Assembly (NCBI GenBank): GCA_022824005.1
Contig: JAJEBG010000055.1
Coordinates: forward strand, 1 to 41,719
Length of the DNA: 41,719 nt
Reading direction: 5' to 3'
From: Paracoccaceae bacterium
GTDB taxonomy: Bacteria > Pseudomonadota > Alphaproteobacteria > Rhodobacterales > Rhodobacteraceae
Shown: in pieces, positions 15,066 to 25,039 of the stretch
Position numbering within the stretch: position 1 is the stretch's first letter
Layout: each line of letters starts with the position of its first letter
The notes under the pieces: generated by a model
What the model was told of the DNA's origin: nothing
Seen by the model: only the letters and a program-made list of their open reading frames with translations
The model's database searches: none
Translations under genes and position numbers: made by a program

Positions 15066-18000
15066 TCACTGAAAGATATTCTTGAAAATACCGGGAGTGA
15101 GAATGGAAAGAGGATTGGCCCCCACAACCGGTTCTTTATTCGAACCTCGAACAAAATAACTGATGGCTCCTATTCCGTCACCTTTGTCGATTCCCAAAGC
15201 ACGCAAAGGCGTCACCATCAATATTTCATTGGCTAAATTCAAAGGTGTCATCACGCCTTTTAAGTCCATCTCGCCCGTCACTCGACTAATCGTCCCTTCA
15301 AGAGTCATTCCAAGCGACGGACCTGAAGCAAAGGCCCGTCGAATTTCAAATTGATCGTCGGTGACCCATACCTCGGCTTGGACCTCAGAGAAGACGATGC
15401 CATCACCATCAAGCTGCTCAACCAAGCCGATGATGCTAACCATGCCGAGCAACTCGCCTAAAGGTGGTATTTTACGCGCCCGGACATTCACAATTTTTGT
15501 AATGAAACGAAGAGGCGAGTCACCTTCATTTTCTTCTCGTGTAACCTTCAGCGCAATGTCACCGCCATATAAATTGGGTAGCAAGCCTGTTGAGCGAAGG
15601 AAATCTCCCGCATTGTCAGACTCAAGCCGTAATTCTGTCGTCTGATTGCCAATAGTCAACAGGGCGCGCGTCGGCACTTGATTGTTCAGATTGGCAACAA
15701 ATTCACCCGAAACCTCGTTGTTGACAAGAAGTGTTCCGTTGACCTCATTTAATGTATTGCTGGGCGTTAATCTCACTTTATCTAATTGCAATCGCACGGG
15801 TTTATCGAGTGATCCCACCGTACCCCGACGAATCTTCGTGCGTGCCGCTTGGCTAAAATCGGCTTCACCACCGGTGATCTCAAAAACATAATCACCATCA
15901 GATTGATAAACCCCTTCAATATCTAACCATTGACCGAAACGGGCGGTTCGAAATTCACTCTGAAGAATTCCCCCTTCCGGTTTGAATTTCACGCCCCCCT
16001 CCAATTCAAATCCGGCGCCAGTTATACTCACTCGCGTCACTTCCAGAGGCTCACTGAATCGACCCTCCAAAATAATTTGTGCTACTTCACCCACTGGTTT
16101 TTCAATGCCCATACCGGGGATCGTCAGGTTCAGATCTTTGGCATCAGTGGTGATTCCAAATTCAGGGGTCTGATTGGGAAAAATGGTGACAAAAAAATCC
16201 GCCATTTGCCGACCCCTGATAAGGTTAGACGAGATTGAAATATCGAATTGATTGATCGCTTCGGCCGAGACTTCAACTCTGCCCGTGATAGGGGCATAGT
16301 CGGTTTTTTTATTATCAAATTCATGTTGCCATGTGGCCGTCAGTGGAATTCCCCGATACTGACCGTCCCCTTGAATCAGAACGCGCTCATTATCGACAGT
16401 GACGGTGACCAAATCGGCGGTCAACTGTCCCCCTCGTAACTCTCGAGATTTTATCTCATGAAAATCAATATCGGCCTTATATTTGATCGCATCAATATTA
16501 AGACCCCGTCTTAATGGAAACTCAATTTGGCCAGACGCTTTCACTTGCCCCTCGATAAATGTCTTGTCTATCGGTAGGGTCTCAAAAAGGTTGAGGGGAT
16601 TTTGGTTTAGCATCGCTAGGAATGGCGACATCGAACCGTCAAGCACGAGATCAACAGAGGCTTCAGGCCCATCGCTTGTCAAGTCAGTCAGGGAGATGTC
16701 CGCAGACACAAGATTGACCCGACCTCCCTCCTCCGTCTCGGCGGGTTGAAGAAATCCCTCATCGAAATGCAAAAGGAGGGAGTCATTCTCAACGACGCCG
16801 TAACCGGTCGCGTCTGACACCATTGGGAAGTCTTTAATGAATTCCAGTTCGACATTTTTGAACTGGAAATTGGCAAAAATCTGCGTCTCTTCATCACCAT
16901 TTGAGACAACAGCTCCACTCGCGGCCATAATTTGCCCTTCCTTGAGCCGCTCTTTTAGCCACCTTTGTGAGGGTTTTTGATGACGAGGCCATAAAGCCGT
17001 CAATTGGTCTGCGTTCAAATTGTCAACATCAAATTGGAAATGCGAATCCCAACGGGAAGCACGATAGATCGCTCGCCCCTTTATCTCCATTCTAGTCTCG
17101 CCCGCATTGAGAGACATTTGCGCCACCTTTAATTCTGATTCTGGCACATCGAATTGAAAATTTGCCTCTGCGCTTATCGTCTCCGACAGATCTTTCGGGA
17201 ACCATTTCCATTCCTTGATTTCTCCATCATTCAAACGAAGATGACCTTGAATAGATGTCAGTTCCCCTTGTGAATCGATAAGCCCATCAAGGTAGCCATC
17301 CACGCGTCCAGAACCGAGGGTTGTGCCAAACAAGAGCTTGTCAATCGTCAATCGCTTGGTTGTTTGGTCAAAACTTCCATTGCTTGAGAACGCGATGAGA
17401 TAGCGACTTTGGTCTTGAGCGACAGAGTTGGATTCGGGCGGCTCGGCCTCGGCCTGCCAATAAGTCTGAGGCAAATCACCCTCTCCATGCGACTGCATAT
17501 TGACTTGCAAGGCGAAGGATTGTGGCGAATTTTGAATCCAATCAGGCAAATCGACAAAGGTGGATAACAAATGAGGTTGAGCCTTTGTCAATTGGAATTG
17601 AGCCGTGAGAGCGTCACTGTCGGTGGGCGTCGATGCCGTCAATCGCAACCGCGCGTCATCCCAATTTAGCCGCGCAGAGAGGGCGATCTTGGAATCTTTT
17701 TTCACGACATCCATGACGCCTCCCGTCAATTGGATGGACTTTTTTTCAGTCATCGGCGTGATCAAGGCCTCAAGATTCAAAAATTGTACCGAATCAAAAT
17801 GGGCCATGGCCGCTGTAGCCAGAATCCCAAACTGTGTCATCGTGGTTTGCGGTAAAGAGGGATCAACTTGACCTTGGTTCAACGGCCGGTTTGAGGTCAT
17901 TGAGGTAGAATTGACGATCACCGATCGCACATTGAACTCTCTTTTTGAGACCAAATCCCACCAGTCAATGTTGAAGTCGATATCCGACATATCAAGCGTC

Positions 18001-18290
18001 ATGGCTCCATCATCTTGAGCCAAACTCGCCTCGGTCATAGTCACTTTGGGGCGGACATGAGTCACATCAAAGGACAACAATATCTCGCCCAACTCAAATG
18101 AGTAATTGTCAAGGAGGGGGGAGAGGCGAGTCTCGACGGCACGATTAATCCATGTTGGCGCGGTGATATGCCCCAATGTCAGCATCGCGATCGTCAGCAC
18201 ACCGGTAAATAGCGCCACGATGACGGTAATCCCTAACAAGCCTCTCAATAGAGAGACAACGGAAGGCCATCTGTTGGAAATCTGGGTCAA
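15066..18290 (-). CDS. AsmA/YhdP-like envelope protein
   Basis: A 1074-residue protein with one N-terminal membrane segment (about residues 15-37, GLLGITVIVALFTGVLTIAM) and a very long periplasmic part rich in alternating beta-strand patterns. The C-terminal 200 residues match the AsmA-like C-terminal domain: SPLRFITKIVNVRARKIPPL, LGMVSIIGLVEQLDGDGI and FASGPSLGMTLEGTI. Large AsmA-family proteins (YhdP, TamB) form hydrophobic grooves that carry phospholipids between membranes, a role inferred here. The gene stands alone on the minus strand, with non-coding stretches on both sides. Confidence 0.85.
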   Translation of the reverse strand: MTQISNRWPSVVSLLRGLLGITVIVALFTGVLTIAMLTLGHITAPTWINRAVETRLSPLLDNYSFELGEILLSFDVTHVRPKVTMTEASLAQDDGAMTLDMSDIDFNIDWWDLVSKREFNVRSVIVNSTSMTSNRPLNQGQVDPSLPQTTMTQFGILATAAMAHFDSVQFLNLEALITPMTEKKSIQLTGGVMDVVKKDSKIALSARLNWDDARLRLTASTPTDSDALTAQFQLTKAQPHLLSTFVDLPDWIQNSPQSFALQVNMQSHGEGDLPQTYWQAEAEPPESNSVAQDQSRYLIAFSSNGSFDQTTKRLTIDKLLFGTTLGSGRVDGYLDGLIDSQGELTSIQGHLRLNDGEIKEWKWFPKDLSETISAEANFQFDVPESELKVAQMSLNAGETRMEIKGRAIYRASRWDSHFQFDVDNLNADQLTALWPRHQKPSQRWLKERLKEGQIMAASGAVVSNGDEETQIFANFQFKNVELEFIKDFPMVSDATGYGVVENDSLLLHFDEGFLQPAETEEGGRVNLVSADISLTDLTSDGPEASVDLVLDGSMSPFLAMLNQNPLNLFETLPIDKTFIEGQVKASGQIEFPLRRGLNIDAIKYKADIDFHEIKSRELRGGQLTADLVTVTVDNERVLIQGDGQYRGIPLTATWQHEFDNKKTDYAPITGRVEVSAEAINQFDISISSNLIRGRQMADFFVTIFPNQTPEFGITTDAKDLNLTIPGMGIEKPVGEVAQIILEGRFSEPLEVTRVSITGAGFELEGGVKFKPEGGILQSEFRTARFGQWLDIEGVYQSDGDYVFEITGGEADFSQAARTKIRRGTVGSLDKPVRLQLDKVRLTPSNTLNEVNGTLLVNNEVSGEFVANLNNQVPTRALLTIGNQTTELRLESDNAGDFLRSTGLLPNLYGGDIALKVTREENEGDSPLRFITKIVNVRARKIPPLGELLGMVSIIGLVEQLDGDGIVFSEVQAEVWVTDDQFEIRRAFASGPSLGMTLEGTISRVTGEMDLKGVMTPLNLANEILMVTPLRALGIDKGDGIGAISYFVRGSNKEPVVGANPLSILTPGIFKNIFQ

Positions 18291-18682
18291 TAACGGTTTG
18301 CTCCCTCACGAACCGGCAGCGGAATTCAACGGTATCGGAACCTTGATAAAATCGACAAGGGAGTTCCGCCCACGCATGACCATTATTTTGCGATGGCGTT
18401 TAAGCCAAACCCCTGAGTTGAGAGTGAACCATCACTCTTAATTCTGACTAAGCAAGCGATTTTGTTAAAGTCCAAGGCAATACTTTTCTCATATTCACAT
18501 CGTTGATCTCTTCGAATCCCTCAATAGTTATCATAATATCTTGGACTTATAGGTAAAGACAGGCTCGCGGGAATAACGACCACTCAAACTCTCGTATCTC
18601 CCTCAACATTCATAGCCAATTTTTTTTCTTAATCGTTTGCAATTAACGGCATAACCCATTAAGAGATTCCTTAAGAAGCAGT
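18291..18682. other. Divergent intergenic region
   Basis: About 390 bases between the AsmA-like gene (minus) and the M23 peptidase gene (plus). No gene is supported here; frames on the plus strand running out of the AsmA-like gene have no recognisable content. It presumably contains promoters for both flanking genes. The last 70 bases are A/T-rich. Confidence 0.5.
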
Positions 18683-19927
18683 GTGATCGTCAACGATCAT
18701 AAAATTTCAGGTGAGAATATCTTGGTCGGAAAGAATCTGAGTTCAGTGGGGAAGCTGTTCTCCACCTACGAGATCGCCATCAACGGAAGTGGACGTTCGA
18801 GAAATTTCAAAATTGGGCCTAGAGGCCAAATTCTTGCTCTCGGATGCGGGATCACTCTCCTCACCTTTCTAGCATTTATGATCGCCGTCATCCTTTCCGA
18901 GGGATGGGCAAATTCATCGCGCACCATTGATGGGATTCAAGAGACGGAGAGGTTGAAAACCATCGACGAGCTTACTCAATCGGTTCAAATCCTTGAGCAA
19001 CAGGTCACCTCCGCCCTCGCCCTCGCGGACATGGCGCTCAGCGACAAAGCCGATTTAGAACTTATGCTGGCTGAACAACAATTATCCTCAAGCGAAATGA
19101 ACGCAACCGTTCATCCACAAGAATCATCGTCGCGTCAGGTGGCTCAACTTATTACCGCGCTGGAAACCTCAATTGACGAATTAGCCGCGACGCGAGCCGA
19201 ACTCGCGGCCTCAAGGGAAGAAAACGCATCGCTTGTTGATTCCGAGCGAATCAGCCGCATAAAAGCCCGACGAACCATTGCTCGCCTTAGTGATGCTATT
19301 GCTCTCGCCACCAGCGGTCTTGAGACTCAATTCAAACGCCTTGGCCTCGATATCAATCAACTCAAAAGAGATGTCATTGCCAAACATAGCGGCCAAGGGG
19401 GTCTGTCTGTCTATGTGGCTGACCCGGTTAGAGAAAATTCCTTCTTTCAAGAAGATCAACTGCAAGATTTGTTCGCGGCCATTGGTGATTTGAACATCCA
19501 CAGTTTAGCTCGCCAATACCTACCTTTGGGACATCCGGTCAAACGCAGCAGTCGTTTTACCAGCCCTTATGGCATGCGAAAACACCCGATTACCCATAAG
19601 CGTAATTTTCATGCCGGCGCCGATTTTGCCGCTCCCATAGGGACGCCTATTCATGCTACAGGAAATGGTGTCGTGACTTTTGTGGGTTGGAAGCCAGCAT
19701 ACGGCCGAACTCTCGTCATTCGTCATGCCGGAGGGACTGAGACTTTGTATGCTCACCTTTCGAAGATTAGAGTGAAAAAAAATGAAAGAGTCTGGAAAAA
19801 CCAGCATGTTGCTGATATGGGTAGCACCGGCATGTCAACTGGTTCTCATCTGCACTATGAGGTGCGAATTGGGGGTCAAGCCATCAATCCAATGAAGTTC
19901 ATAAAGGCAGAATCCAATGTTTTCTAA
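18683..19927 (+). CDS. M23 (LytM) family peptidoglycan peptidase, membrane-anchored
   Basis: A 414-residue protein starting at GTG. Residues 1-50 are cytoplasmic, a membrane segment covers about 51-75 (LALGCGITLLTFLAFMIAVI), then comes a long coiled-coil region (about 95-225). The C-terminal LytM domain has the zinc-binding HxxxD (His310-Asp314 in FHAGADFAAPIG) and HxH (His389 and His391 in GSHLHYEV), so it should be an active endopeptidase cutting peptide crosslinks in the periplasm. The stop overlaps the start of the bactofilin gene. In alphaproteobacteria such pairs act together, the bactofilin polymer positioning the hydrolase for cell-shape control. Confidence 0.9.
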   Translation: MIVNDHKISGENILVGKNLSSVGKLFSTYEIAINGSGRSRNFKIGPRGQILALGCGITLLTFLAFMIAVILSEGWANSSRTIDGIQETERLKTIDELTQSVQILEQQVTSALALADMALSDKADLELMLAEQQLSSSEMNATVHPQESSSRQVAQLITALETSIDELAATRAELAASREENASLVDSERISRIKARRTIARLSDAIALATSGLETQFKRLGLDINQLKRDVIAKHSGQGGLSVYVADPVRENSFFQEDQLQDLFAAIGDLNIHSLARQYLPLGHPVKRSSRFTSPYGMRKHPITHKRNFHAGADFAAPIGTPIHATGNGVVTFVGWKPAYGRTLVIRHAGGTETLYAHLSKIRVKKNERVWKNQHVADMGSTGMSTGSHLHYEVRIGGQAINPMKFIKAESNVF

Positions 19928-20507
19928 CAAAAGACCTGACGAGACATCCGCTAAGAAATCGGCGGGTACCGCGCCCAAACCGCCCTCATCAAGCGCCGAG
20001 GGCACGGGTAGTGGACGACAACAAACGGCACCATCAAGAATGGGGAAAAAACCTATGGCTTCGACTCTATCGAACGATCTCACCATCGTCGGAAAAATCA
20101 AATCTGAGAGCGAGATTAAGGTTGAAGGGCACATTGATGGAGAACTCATCGCCAAACTCATTGAAATAGGCAACGACGCTGTCTTCAAAGGAAAAATTTC
20201 GGCCGATGAAATCGTTGTCAATGGTCATATCAAGGGCAAAATTCGCGGCGTAAAGGTGCGACTGAATAAAGGTGCGCGGGTCGAAGGAGATATCATTCAC
20301 GAAACCATCGCGATTGAAGCCGGCGCTCATTTTGAGGGAGCGATCAAACGACAAGAAAATCCTTTGGTTGACCCACCAAAACCCAAATCTCCACCCAACT
20401 TTCAGCCGCGAGGGAATTCGCCAAGCTCAACGAGAGCTACTGATAATTCCAAGGAGAGATTTGCACCCCCTAGTCAACAGAATCAAGCCACAAAAGACCC
20501 CAAATAG
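19917..20507 (+). CDS. Bactofilin
   Basis: A 196-residue cytoskeletal protein. A disordered basic/proline-rich N-terminus (1-50) and C-terminus (145-196, many Pro, Ser, Asn and Gln) flank the bactofilin beta-helix core (about 51-140), recognisable from STLSNDLTIVGKIKSESEIK, VEGHIDGELIAKLIEIG, VVNGHIKGKIRGVKVRLNKG and ARVEGDIIHETIAIEAGAHF. Bactofilins self-assemble into nucleotide-free filaments at the membrane. It overlaps the upstream M23 peptidase by 11 bases, so the two are likely produced and act together. Confidence 0.93.
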   Translation: MFSNKRPDETSAKKSAGTAPKPPSSSAEGTGSGRQQTAPSRMGKKPMASTLSNDLTIVGKIKSESEIKVEGHIDGELIAKLIEIGNDAVFKGKISADEIVVNGHIKGKIRGVKVRLNKGARVEGDIIHETIAIEAGAHFEGAIKRQENPLVDPPKPKSPPNFQPRGNSPSSTRATDNSKERFAPPSQQNQATKDPK

Positions 20508-20528
20508 GGCACGTCTCCACACTCGTGC

Positions 20529-20549
20529 GTGAGGGTCTTCGGCCCTCAC
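20529..20549 (+). terminator. Terminator-like hairpin with C(TTCG)G loop
   Basis: Stem GTGAGGG (20529-20535) with CCCTCAC (20543-20549), capped by a CTTCGG tetraloop, 21 bases after the bactofilin stop. A second small stem (ATCGA...TCGAT) and the T-run in AACGTTTTTG follow within 30 bases. It probably ends the M23-bactofilin transcript and also sits just beyond the 3' end of the convergent prfB. Confidence 0.55.
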
Positions 20550-20576
20550 ATCGAGGTGTTTCGATAACGTTTTTGA

Positions 20577-21701
20577 TTAAGTTTGATCTGCTTCTGCGCG
20601 TGTCTTTCCCGAGACATTCATCGCTAAAACGGATTCCATGAACGGGTCAAGTTGACCGTCAAGAACAGCTTGTGCATCTGTTGACTCGACGCGAGTGCGC
20701 AAGTCCTTCACCATTTGATAAGGCGTGAGAACGTAAGAGCGAATTTGATGTCCCCACCCGGCGTCTCCTTTTTGATCGTAAGCCTCTTGAATTTTCTCGT
20801 TTCGGCGGCGCAATTCCAGTTCATATAAGCGGGAGCGTAAAGCGGTCATACAAATGGAACGATTGTGGTGCTGTGATTTTTCCGAAGAACTGACGACAAT
20901 GCCGGTTGGTACATGCGTGATTCGCACCGCCGAGTCGGTCTTATTGACATGCTGGCCGCCGGCCCCTGAAGCTCTAAAAGTATCAATTCGAAGATCGGCC
21001 GGATTGATCTCGACCTCAATGGTCTCGTCAATCGCCGGATAGACCCAAACAGAACCGAAAGACGTGTGACGTCGCGCGTTGCTGTCAAAAGGCGAGTTGC
21101 GAACCAATCGGTGCACACCCGATTCTGTCTTGAGCCATCCATAGGCATTGTCGCCAATGACTTTAGTGGTCACTGATTTGAGTCCCGCCTCAGAGTCGCG
21201 ATTTATGGCAATCAATTCCTGCTTATAACCACGTCGCAAGGCCCATTTTTCATACATTCTCGATAACATGGAAGCCCAATCGCAAGACTCGGTTCCGCCC
21301 GCGCCGGCGTTAATTTCGACAAACGCGTCGTTGTGATCCGCCTCCCCACTCAACAAAGTCTCAATTTCTTTTTTATGCGTCTGGATTTGCAACTGGCAGA
21401 GATTCGCTTCGGCTTCTTTGACAACTGCTTCGTCGCCTTCCAATTCAGCGAGTTCAATGAGTTCAATATTGTCAGTCAGCTCCCTCACACACGAATCATA
21501 GGACTCCAAACGGTCAACAAGACTTTGACGCTCGCGCATCAGTTTGCGGGCACGCTGTGGATTATCCCAAATCTTGGGGTCTTCGGATTGGTGATTCAAC
21601 GTCTCCAACCGCTGTTCGGAATGGGCACGATTGAGGCGGGTATTAACCAATTCAAGGGATTTCCGAATGGCATCAATCGTCGCTTGTGTTTCGGAACGCA
21701 T
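20577..21701 (-). CDS. prfB: Peptide chain release factor 2
   Basis: A 374-residue release factor. The peptidyl-tRNA hydrolysis motif GAGGQHVN is present, with the stop-codon recognition tripeptide SPF (LVRNSPFDSNARRHTSF) that specifies UGA/UAA reading. N-terminal residues 1-110 form the helical domain. The frame is continuous from the start, so the programmed +1 frameshift with an internal UGA known from E. coli prfB is absent here. It lies downstream of the PBP1A gene on the same strand, a pairing seen in many alphaproteobacteria, and converges with the bactofilin gene. Confidence 0.97.
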   Translation of the reverse strand: MRSETQATIDAIRKSLELVNTRLNRAHSEQRLETLNHQSEDPKIWDNPQRARKLMRERQSLVDRLESYDSCVRELTDNIELIELAELEGDEAVVKEAEANLCQLQIQTHKKEIETLLSGEADHNDAFVEINAGAGGTESCDWASMLSRMYEKWALRRGYKQELIAINRDSEAGLKSVTTKVIGDNAYGWLKTESGVHRLVRNSPFDSNARRHTSFGSVWVYPAIDETIEVEINPADLRIDTFRASGAGGQHVNKTDSAVRITHVPTGIVVSSSEKSQHHNRSICMTALRSRLYELELRRRNEKIQEAYDQKGDAGWGHQIRSYVLTPYQMVKDLRTRVESTDAQAVLDGQLDPFMESVLAMNVSGKTRAEADQT

Positions 21702-21814
21702 CTCTAGTTTCCTAAAAATTCAACCGTGATCGACATCAGAGGGTTGGATATAAAATGGCGACAAGTTTTGGATTGTGATAAGTTGGCCGCCCCATGTTTT
21801 TTTATTGACCGACG

Positions 21815-24382
21815 TCAGTAAAGTCCACCTGAAGATATCGAACCGAATGAACCTCGTGGGGTTTGTGCCTCCCCTCCTTCGCTGGCCCTCGGTTGTCCCG
21901 GCCCTTCAGAGACTCTGTCTGTGTCTTCAGCTTCGGGATCATAAATGCCAAGATCAGAAGCCATTGGAAAGCCACCATCAATGATGCGAGCGAGGCCGGC
22001 GACGGGTTCGCTTCCGAGTCGGAAAAACTCATTGACGGCTCGCTCTGAAAGAGATGCCGCTGATTTTGACAGGACTTCGCCCGTCGAGCCATCAATGGCC
22101 ACAAAAATTCCCCCTTCCTCTGGAGGCTCAAATGCACTCGAGCCATATTTTTTGACCGCCTCAACGATAAATTCATTGAACACCGGGCCACAAAGGTTGC
22201 TCCCATAGGCATTTTTTCCCAATGATCGGGGTGTATCGAATCCCATATAACATCCGGCCACAATGTCGGGCGTAAAACCAATGAACCATGCGTCTCTCGA
22301 ATCGTTAGTCGTGCCTGTTTTTCCGGCCACGGGCACGCCGGGTTTTACGGTGTGGCGCGCCGTTCCTCTTTCGATCACACCTTGCATCATCGATGTCATT
22401 TGATAGGCGGTGATCGGATCAATCACTTGACTGCGATAATTAAAAATTTGTGGCACTGTCCCCTCCACGAGGTGAGGTTCCCCACAATCAAGGCAAAATC
22501 TCTCGTCATGTCGATAAATGGTGCGGCCTCGTCGATCCTGAACCCGATCAACCAATGTCGGTTTGACCCGTTCACCGCCATTGGCAAACATGGCATAGGC
22601 GGCCACAATCTGAAAGAGAGTGGTTTCCTGTGCGCCGAGTGAATTGGCCAAATAAGGATCCATTCGATCATACAAACCAAAGGTCTCGGCATAATCGGCG
22701 ATCGTTTCCATTCCCACATCTTTGGCCAGTCGAATTGTCATGAGATTACGAGACATCTCAACGCCCGTTCGCAACGGAACCGGACCGAAAAACTGATCGC
22801 CGGAATTTTTGGGTCGCCATAGGCCTTCCGGCGTTTCCATTTCGATGGGCGCATCAATGACAATACTCGCCGGTGTGTAACCCGAATCGAGGGCCGCGGC
22901 ATAAACGAAGGGTTTGAAAGCCGAACCGGGTTGACGGAGCGCCTGAGAGACTCGGTTGAAGACAGAGTGACCGTATGAGAAGCCACCGTGAATGGCCAAA
23001 ACACGTCCAGAATTGACATCCAAGGCCATGAATGAGCCTTGGATTTCCGGTATCTGTTTAAGTGTCCAGCGATTGTCATCCACTTTGGCAACAAAGACAA
23101 CATCACCAATGGACAAAAGATCGCTCACCCCTTTTGCTTTTTTTTCGCCTCTTGATGGCCTCGCCCAAGTGACGTCAGCATCTGGAATCAAACCTAGATT
23201 CATCTGAACGCGCTCTTCGAGACCGATTTGAGCCCCCTCTTCGCTGATTGACAGCACCACAGCGCGCTCCCAGCCGGGTATATCTCGGGCCAAATCGAGT
23301 GCGCTCAAACTTTGTCGCCACAATTCTTCGCTAGCCAGTTGAAAATCAGGAATTTTAAGTCCTGTGCCGCGCCAGATCCCCGACCGCTCACGGTCATATC
23401 GCTCCAAACCCTCTCGCAGCGCCTTCGCCGCGGTTTCTTGCAACTCTTCATCGATAGTGGCGCGAATCATTAATCCACCGGTAAAAAACTCATTTTCGCC
23501 AAACGAAGATGAGAGTTCTCGACGGATCTCATCGGTAAAATAATTACGAGGCGGTAGACTTTTGCGAAAGGAGGTGAAATCTCCGCTCATTACGGTTCTT
23601 AAATCTTCCTTTTTGGCCTTATCACCAGCTTGGGATGAAATATATCCGTTCTCAACCATTTCATTGATGACAAAGTTTCGCCGCTCAAGCGCCAATTGTT
23701 TTTGCCTCACCGGGTGGTATCTTGACGGCGCTTTGGGCAGTGCCGCGATATAGGCGGCTTCATGTATGGCTAAGTCCTCTAATGGCTTGTTAAAGTAGGT
23801 TTGGGCAGCGGCACTCACCCCATACGAGTTCTGACCGAGAAAAATCTCATTCAGGTAGAGTTCAAGAATTTGGTCTTTCGAGAGGGTCTGCTCAAGCCGA
23901 CTGGCCAGAAGGATTTCCTTGGCCTTACGCTCAAAAGATCGGTCACTCGCCAAAAGGAAATTCTTCATCACCTGTTGGGTAATTGTCGAAGCCCCTCGTA
24001 GCCTTTCACCCCCCATCGCTTGAACAACCGCTTTGCCCATTCCGATGGGATCATAACCGGCGTGATCATAGAAATTCTTGTCTTCGGCCGAAATGAATGC
24101 CCGGCGGACCAAAGGAGGAATTTCCTCAATGGGGCTAAACAAACGGCGCTCGTTCGCAAACTCATCAAGCAAGGTGCCTTCAGTCGAAAAGATTCGACTG
24201 ATCGTGGGCGGCTCGTAATTTGATAGCTTTTGGTGACTCGGTAAATCGCGACCCAAGTGCCAAATGGTAAAATCGATAATCACAATCGCCGTCAATAAGC
24301 CAAAGAAGGCCAATCCAAACAATTCGGATAAACCGTGAAGAGTGAAATTGAACAGGCGTTTGAAAGCGAGGGATAAATTCAT
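21815..24382 (-). CDS. mrcA: Penicillin-binding protein 1A (bifunctional)
   Basis: An 855-residue bifunctional peptidoglycan synthase. The N-terminal membrane anchor lies at about 18-41. The glycosyltransferase (GT51) domain shows FISAEDKNFYDHAGYD (Glu100 catalytic) and RGASTITQQVMKNFLL. The transpeptidase domain has SxxK at Ser487-Lys490 (QPGSAFKPF), SRN at 544-546 and KTGT at 688-691. An OB-like insert lies between the domains (about 310-440). The C-terminus (about 800-855) is acidic and glycine/serine-rich. It polymerises and crosslinks peptidoglycan at the inner membrane. Divergent from rne; in many alphaproteobacteria an amidase gene sits between them, and it is absent here. Confidence 0.96.
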   Translation of the reverse strand: MNLSLAFKRLFNFTLHGLSELFGLAFFGLLTAIVIIDFTIWHLGRDLPSHQKLSNYEPPTISRIFSTEGTLLDEFANERRLFSPIEEIPPLVRRAFISAEDKNFYDHAGYDPIGMGKAVVQAMGGERLRGASTITQQVMKNFLLASDRSFERKAKEILLASRLEQTLSKDQILELYLNEIFLGQNSYGVSAAAQTYFNKPLEDLAIHEAAYIAALPKAPSRYHPVRQKQLALERRNFVINEMVENGYISSQAGDKAKKEDLRTVMSGDFTSFRKSLPPRNYFTDEIRRELSSSFGENEFFTGGLMIRATIDEELQETAAKALREGLERYDRERSGIWRGTGLKIPDFQLASEELWRQSLSALDLARDIPGWERAVVLSISEEGAQIGLEERVQMNLGLIPDADVTWARPSRGEKKAKGVSDLLSIGDVVFVAKVDDNRWTLKQIPEIQGSFMALDVNSGRVLAIHGGFSYGHSVFNRVSQALRQPGSAFKPFVYAAALDSGYTPASIVIDAPIEMETPEGLWRPKNSGDQFFGPVPLRTGVEMSRNLMTIRLAKDVGMETIADYAETFGLYDRMDPYLANSLGAQETTLFQIVAAYAMFANGGERVKPTLVDRVQDRRGRTIYRHDERFCLDCGEPHLVEGTVPQIFNYRSQVIDPITAYQMTSMMQGVIERGTARHTVKPGVPVAGKTGTTNDSRDAWFIGFTPDIVAGCYMGFDTPRSLGKNAYGSNLCGPVFNEFIVEAVKKYGSSAFEPPEEGGIFVAIDGSTGEVLSKSAASLSERAVNEFFRLGSEPVAGLARIIDGGFPMASDLGIYDPEAEDTDRVSEGPGQPRASEGGEAQTPRGSFGSISSGGLY

Positions 24383-25039
24383 GTGTTCATCATTGTCATG
24401 GTGGGCACGTGGCCGCTTTGTCTTCGATTCCGCGTGATTCGAGAAACCTCAATCAATAGAATGAACATCGCCGCGGTTTGGCCTTTCCCTGCTTCTCTCA
24501 TCGTCGAGATATCCAGAGCATAACAACAGCAGGAAAACGGTTCAAATGCCAAGCTCGGTTGGCCAAAAATTGGGGAAAGAGCGCGACGGATCTCGACCGC
24601 ATACTATCACTCATTTCGTGAATAAAGATAATCCTCTTATTTTGGTGTTTTTTCGATGAAAAATCAAGTTAGGTGTGATATACAATTGTCTGCACCTATT
24701 CATCGGCGCGCCGCTTGAACAACGGGTGCGAGAAATTTGGCTTCAGACTCGCCCGGTTTTATTTCCGCCATTTGGCGTTTTCAGTATTGGACCTCTTTAT
24801 TCTGAGGTCACAAAAGCAAGCTTGGCATAGGGTCTGGAAAAATGAAACGGAGCCATCAAGAATCGGCTCTGTTGAGGCAAGTATGAGCAGACACGCGCAG
24901 TTGATGACCAACAAGTGTCAACCGAGGATAATCAGCGGATTTGGCCCCATCACAACCGCGTGTGTGCATCATCGAAAAAGAGGTCGTGCCGTTTCCCCCA
25001 TTCATTGGAGTGACTCGTCCACGCAAGCAGAAGAAATTA
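24383..25039. other. Divergent intergenic region and long rne leader
   Basis: About 650 bases between mrcA (minus) and rne (plus). A 128-codon plus-strand frame (24715-25101) runs into rne in another frame, has no recognisable content, and I reject it. The region likely gives rne a leader of about 350 bases, as is common for RNase E genes that autoregulate through their 5' UTR. A possible -10 box TATACA lies at 24679-24684 without a convincing -35. Confidence 0.45.
24723..24760 (+). promoter_or_regulatory. Terminator-like hairpin in the rne leader
   Basis: CGGG (24723-24726) and CGAG (24729-24732) pair with CTCG and CCCG (24748-24755) around a two-base bulge, followed by GTTTTATTT. It lies about 280 bases before the rne start and could act as an attenuator or stability element. 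The role is inferred from position only. Confidence 0.35.

Noticed and set aside
15163-17871. Several plus-strand frames of 60-102 codons
   Set aside because: All are antisense shadows of the continuous 1074-codon AsmA-like gene.
21600-21701. Programmed frameshift in prfB
   Set aside because: The release factor frame is continuous from its start, and no internal UGA with a slippery CUU is needed.
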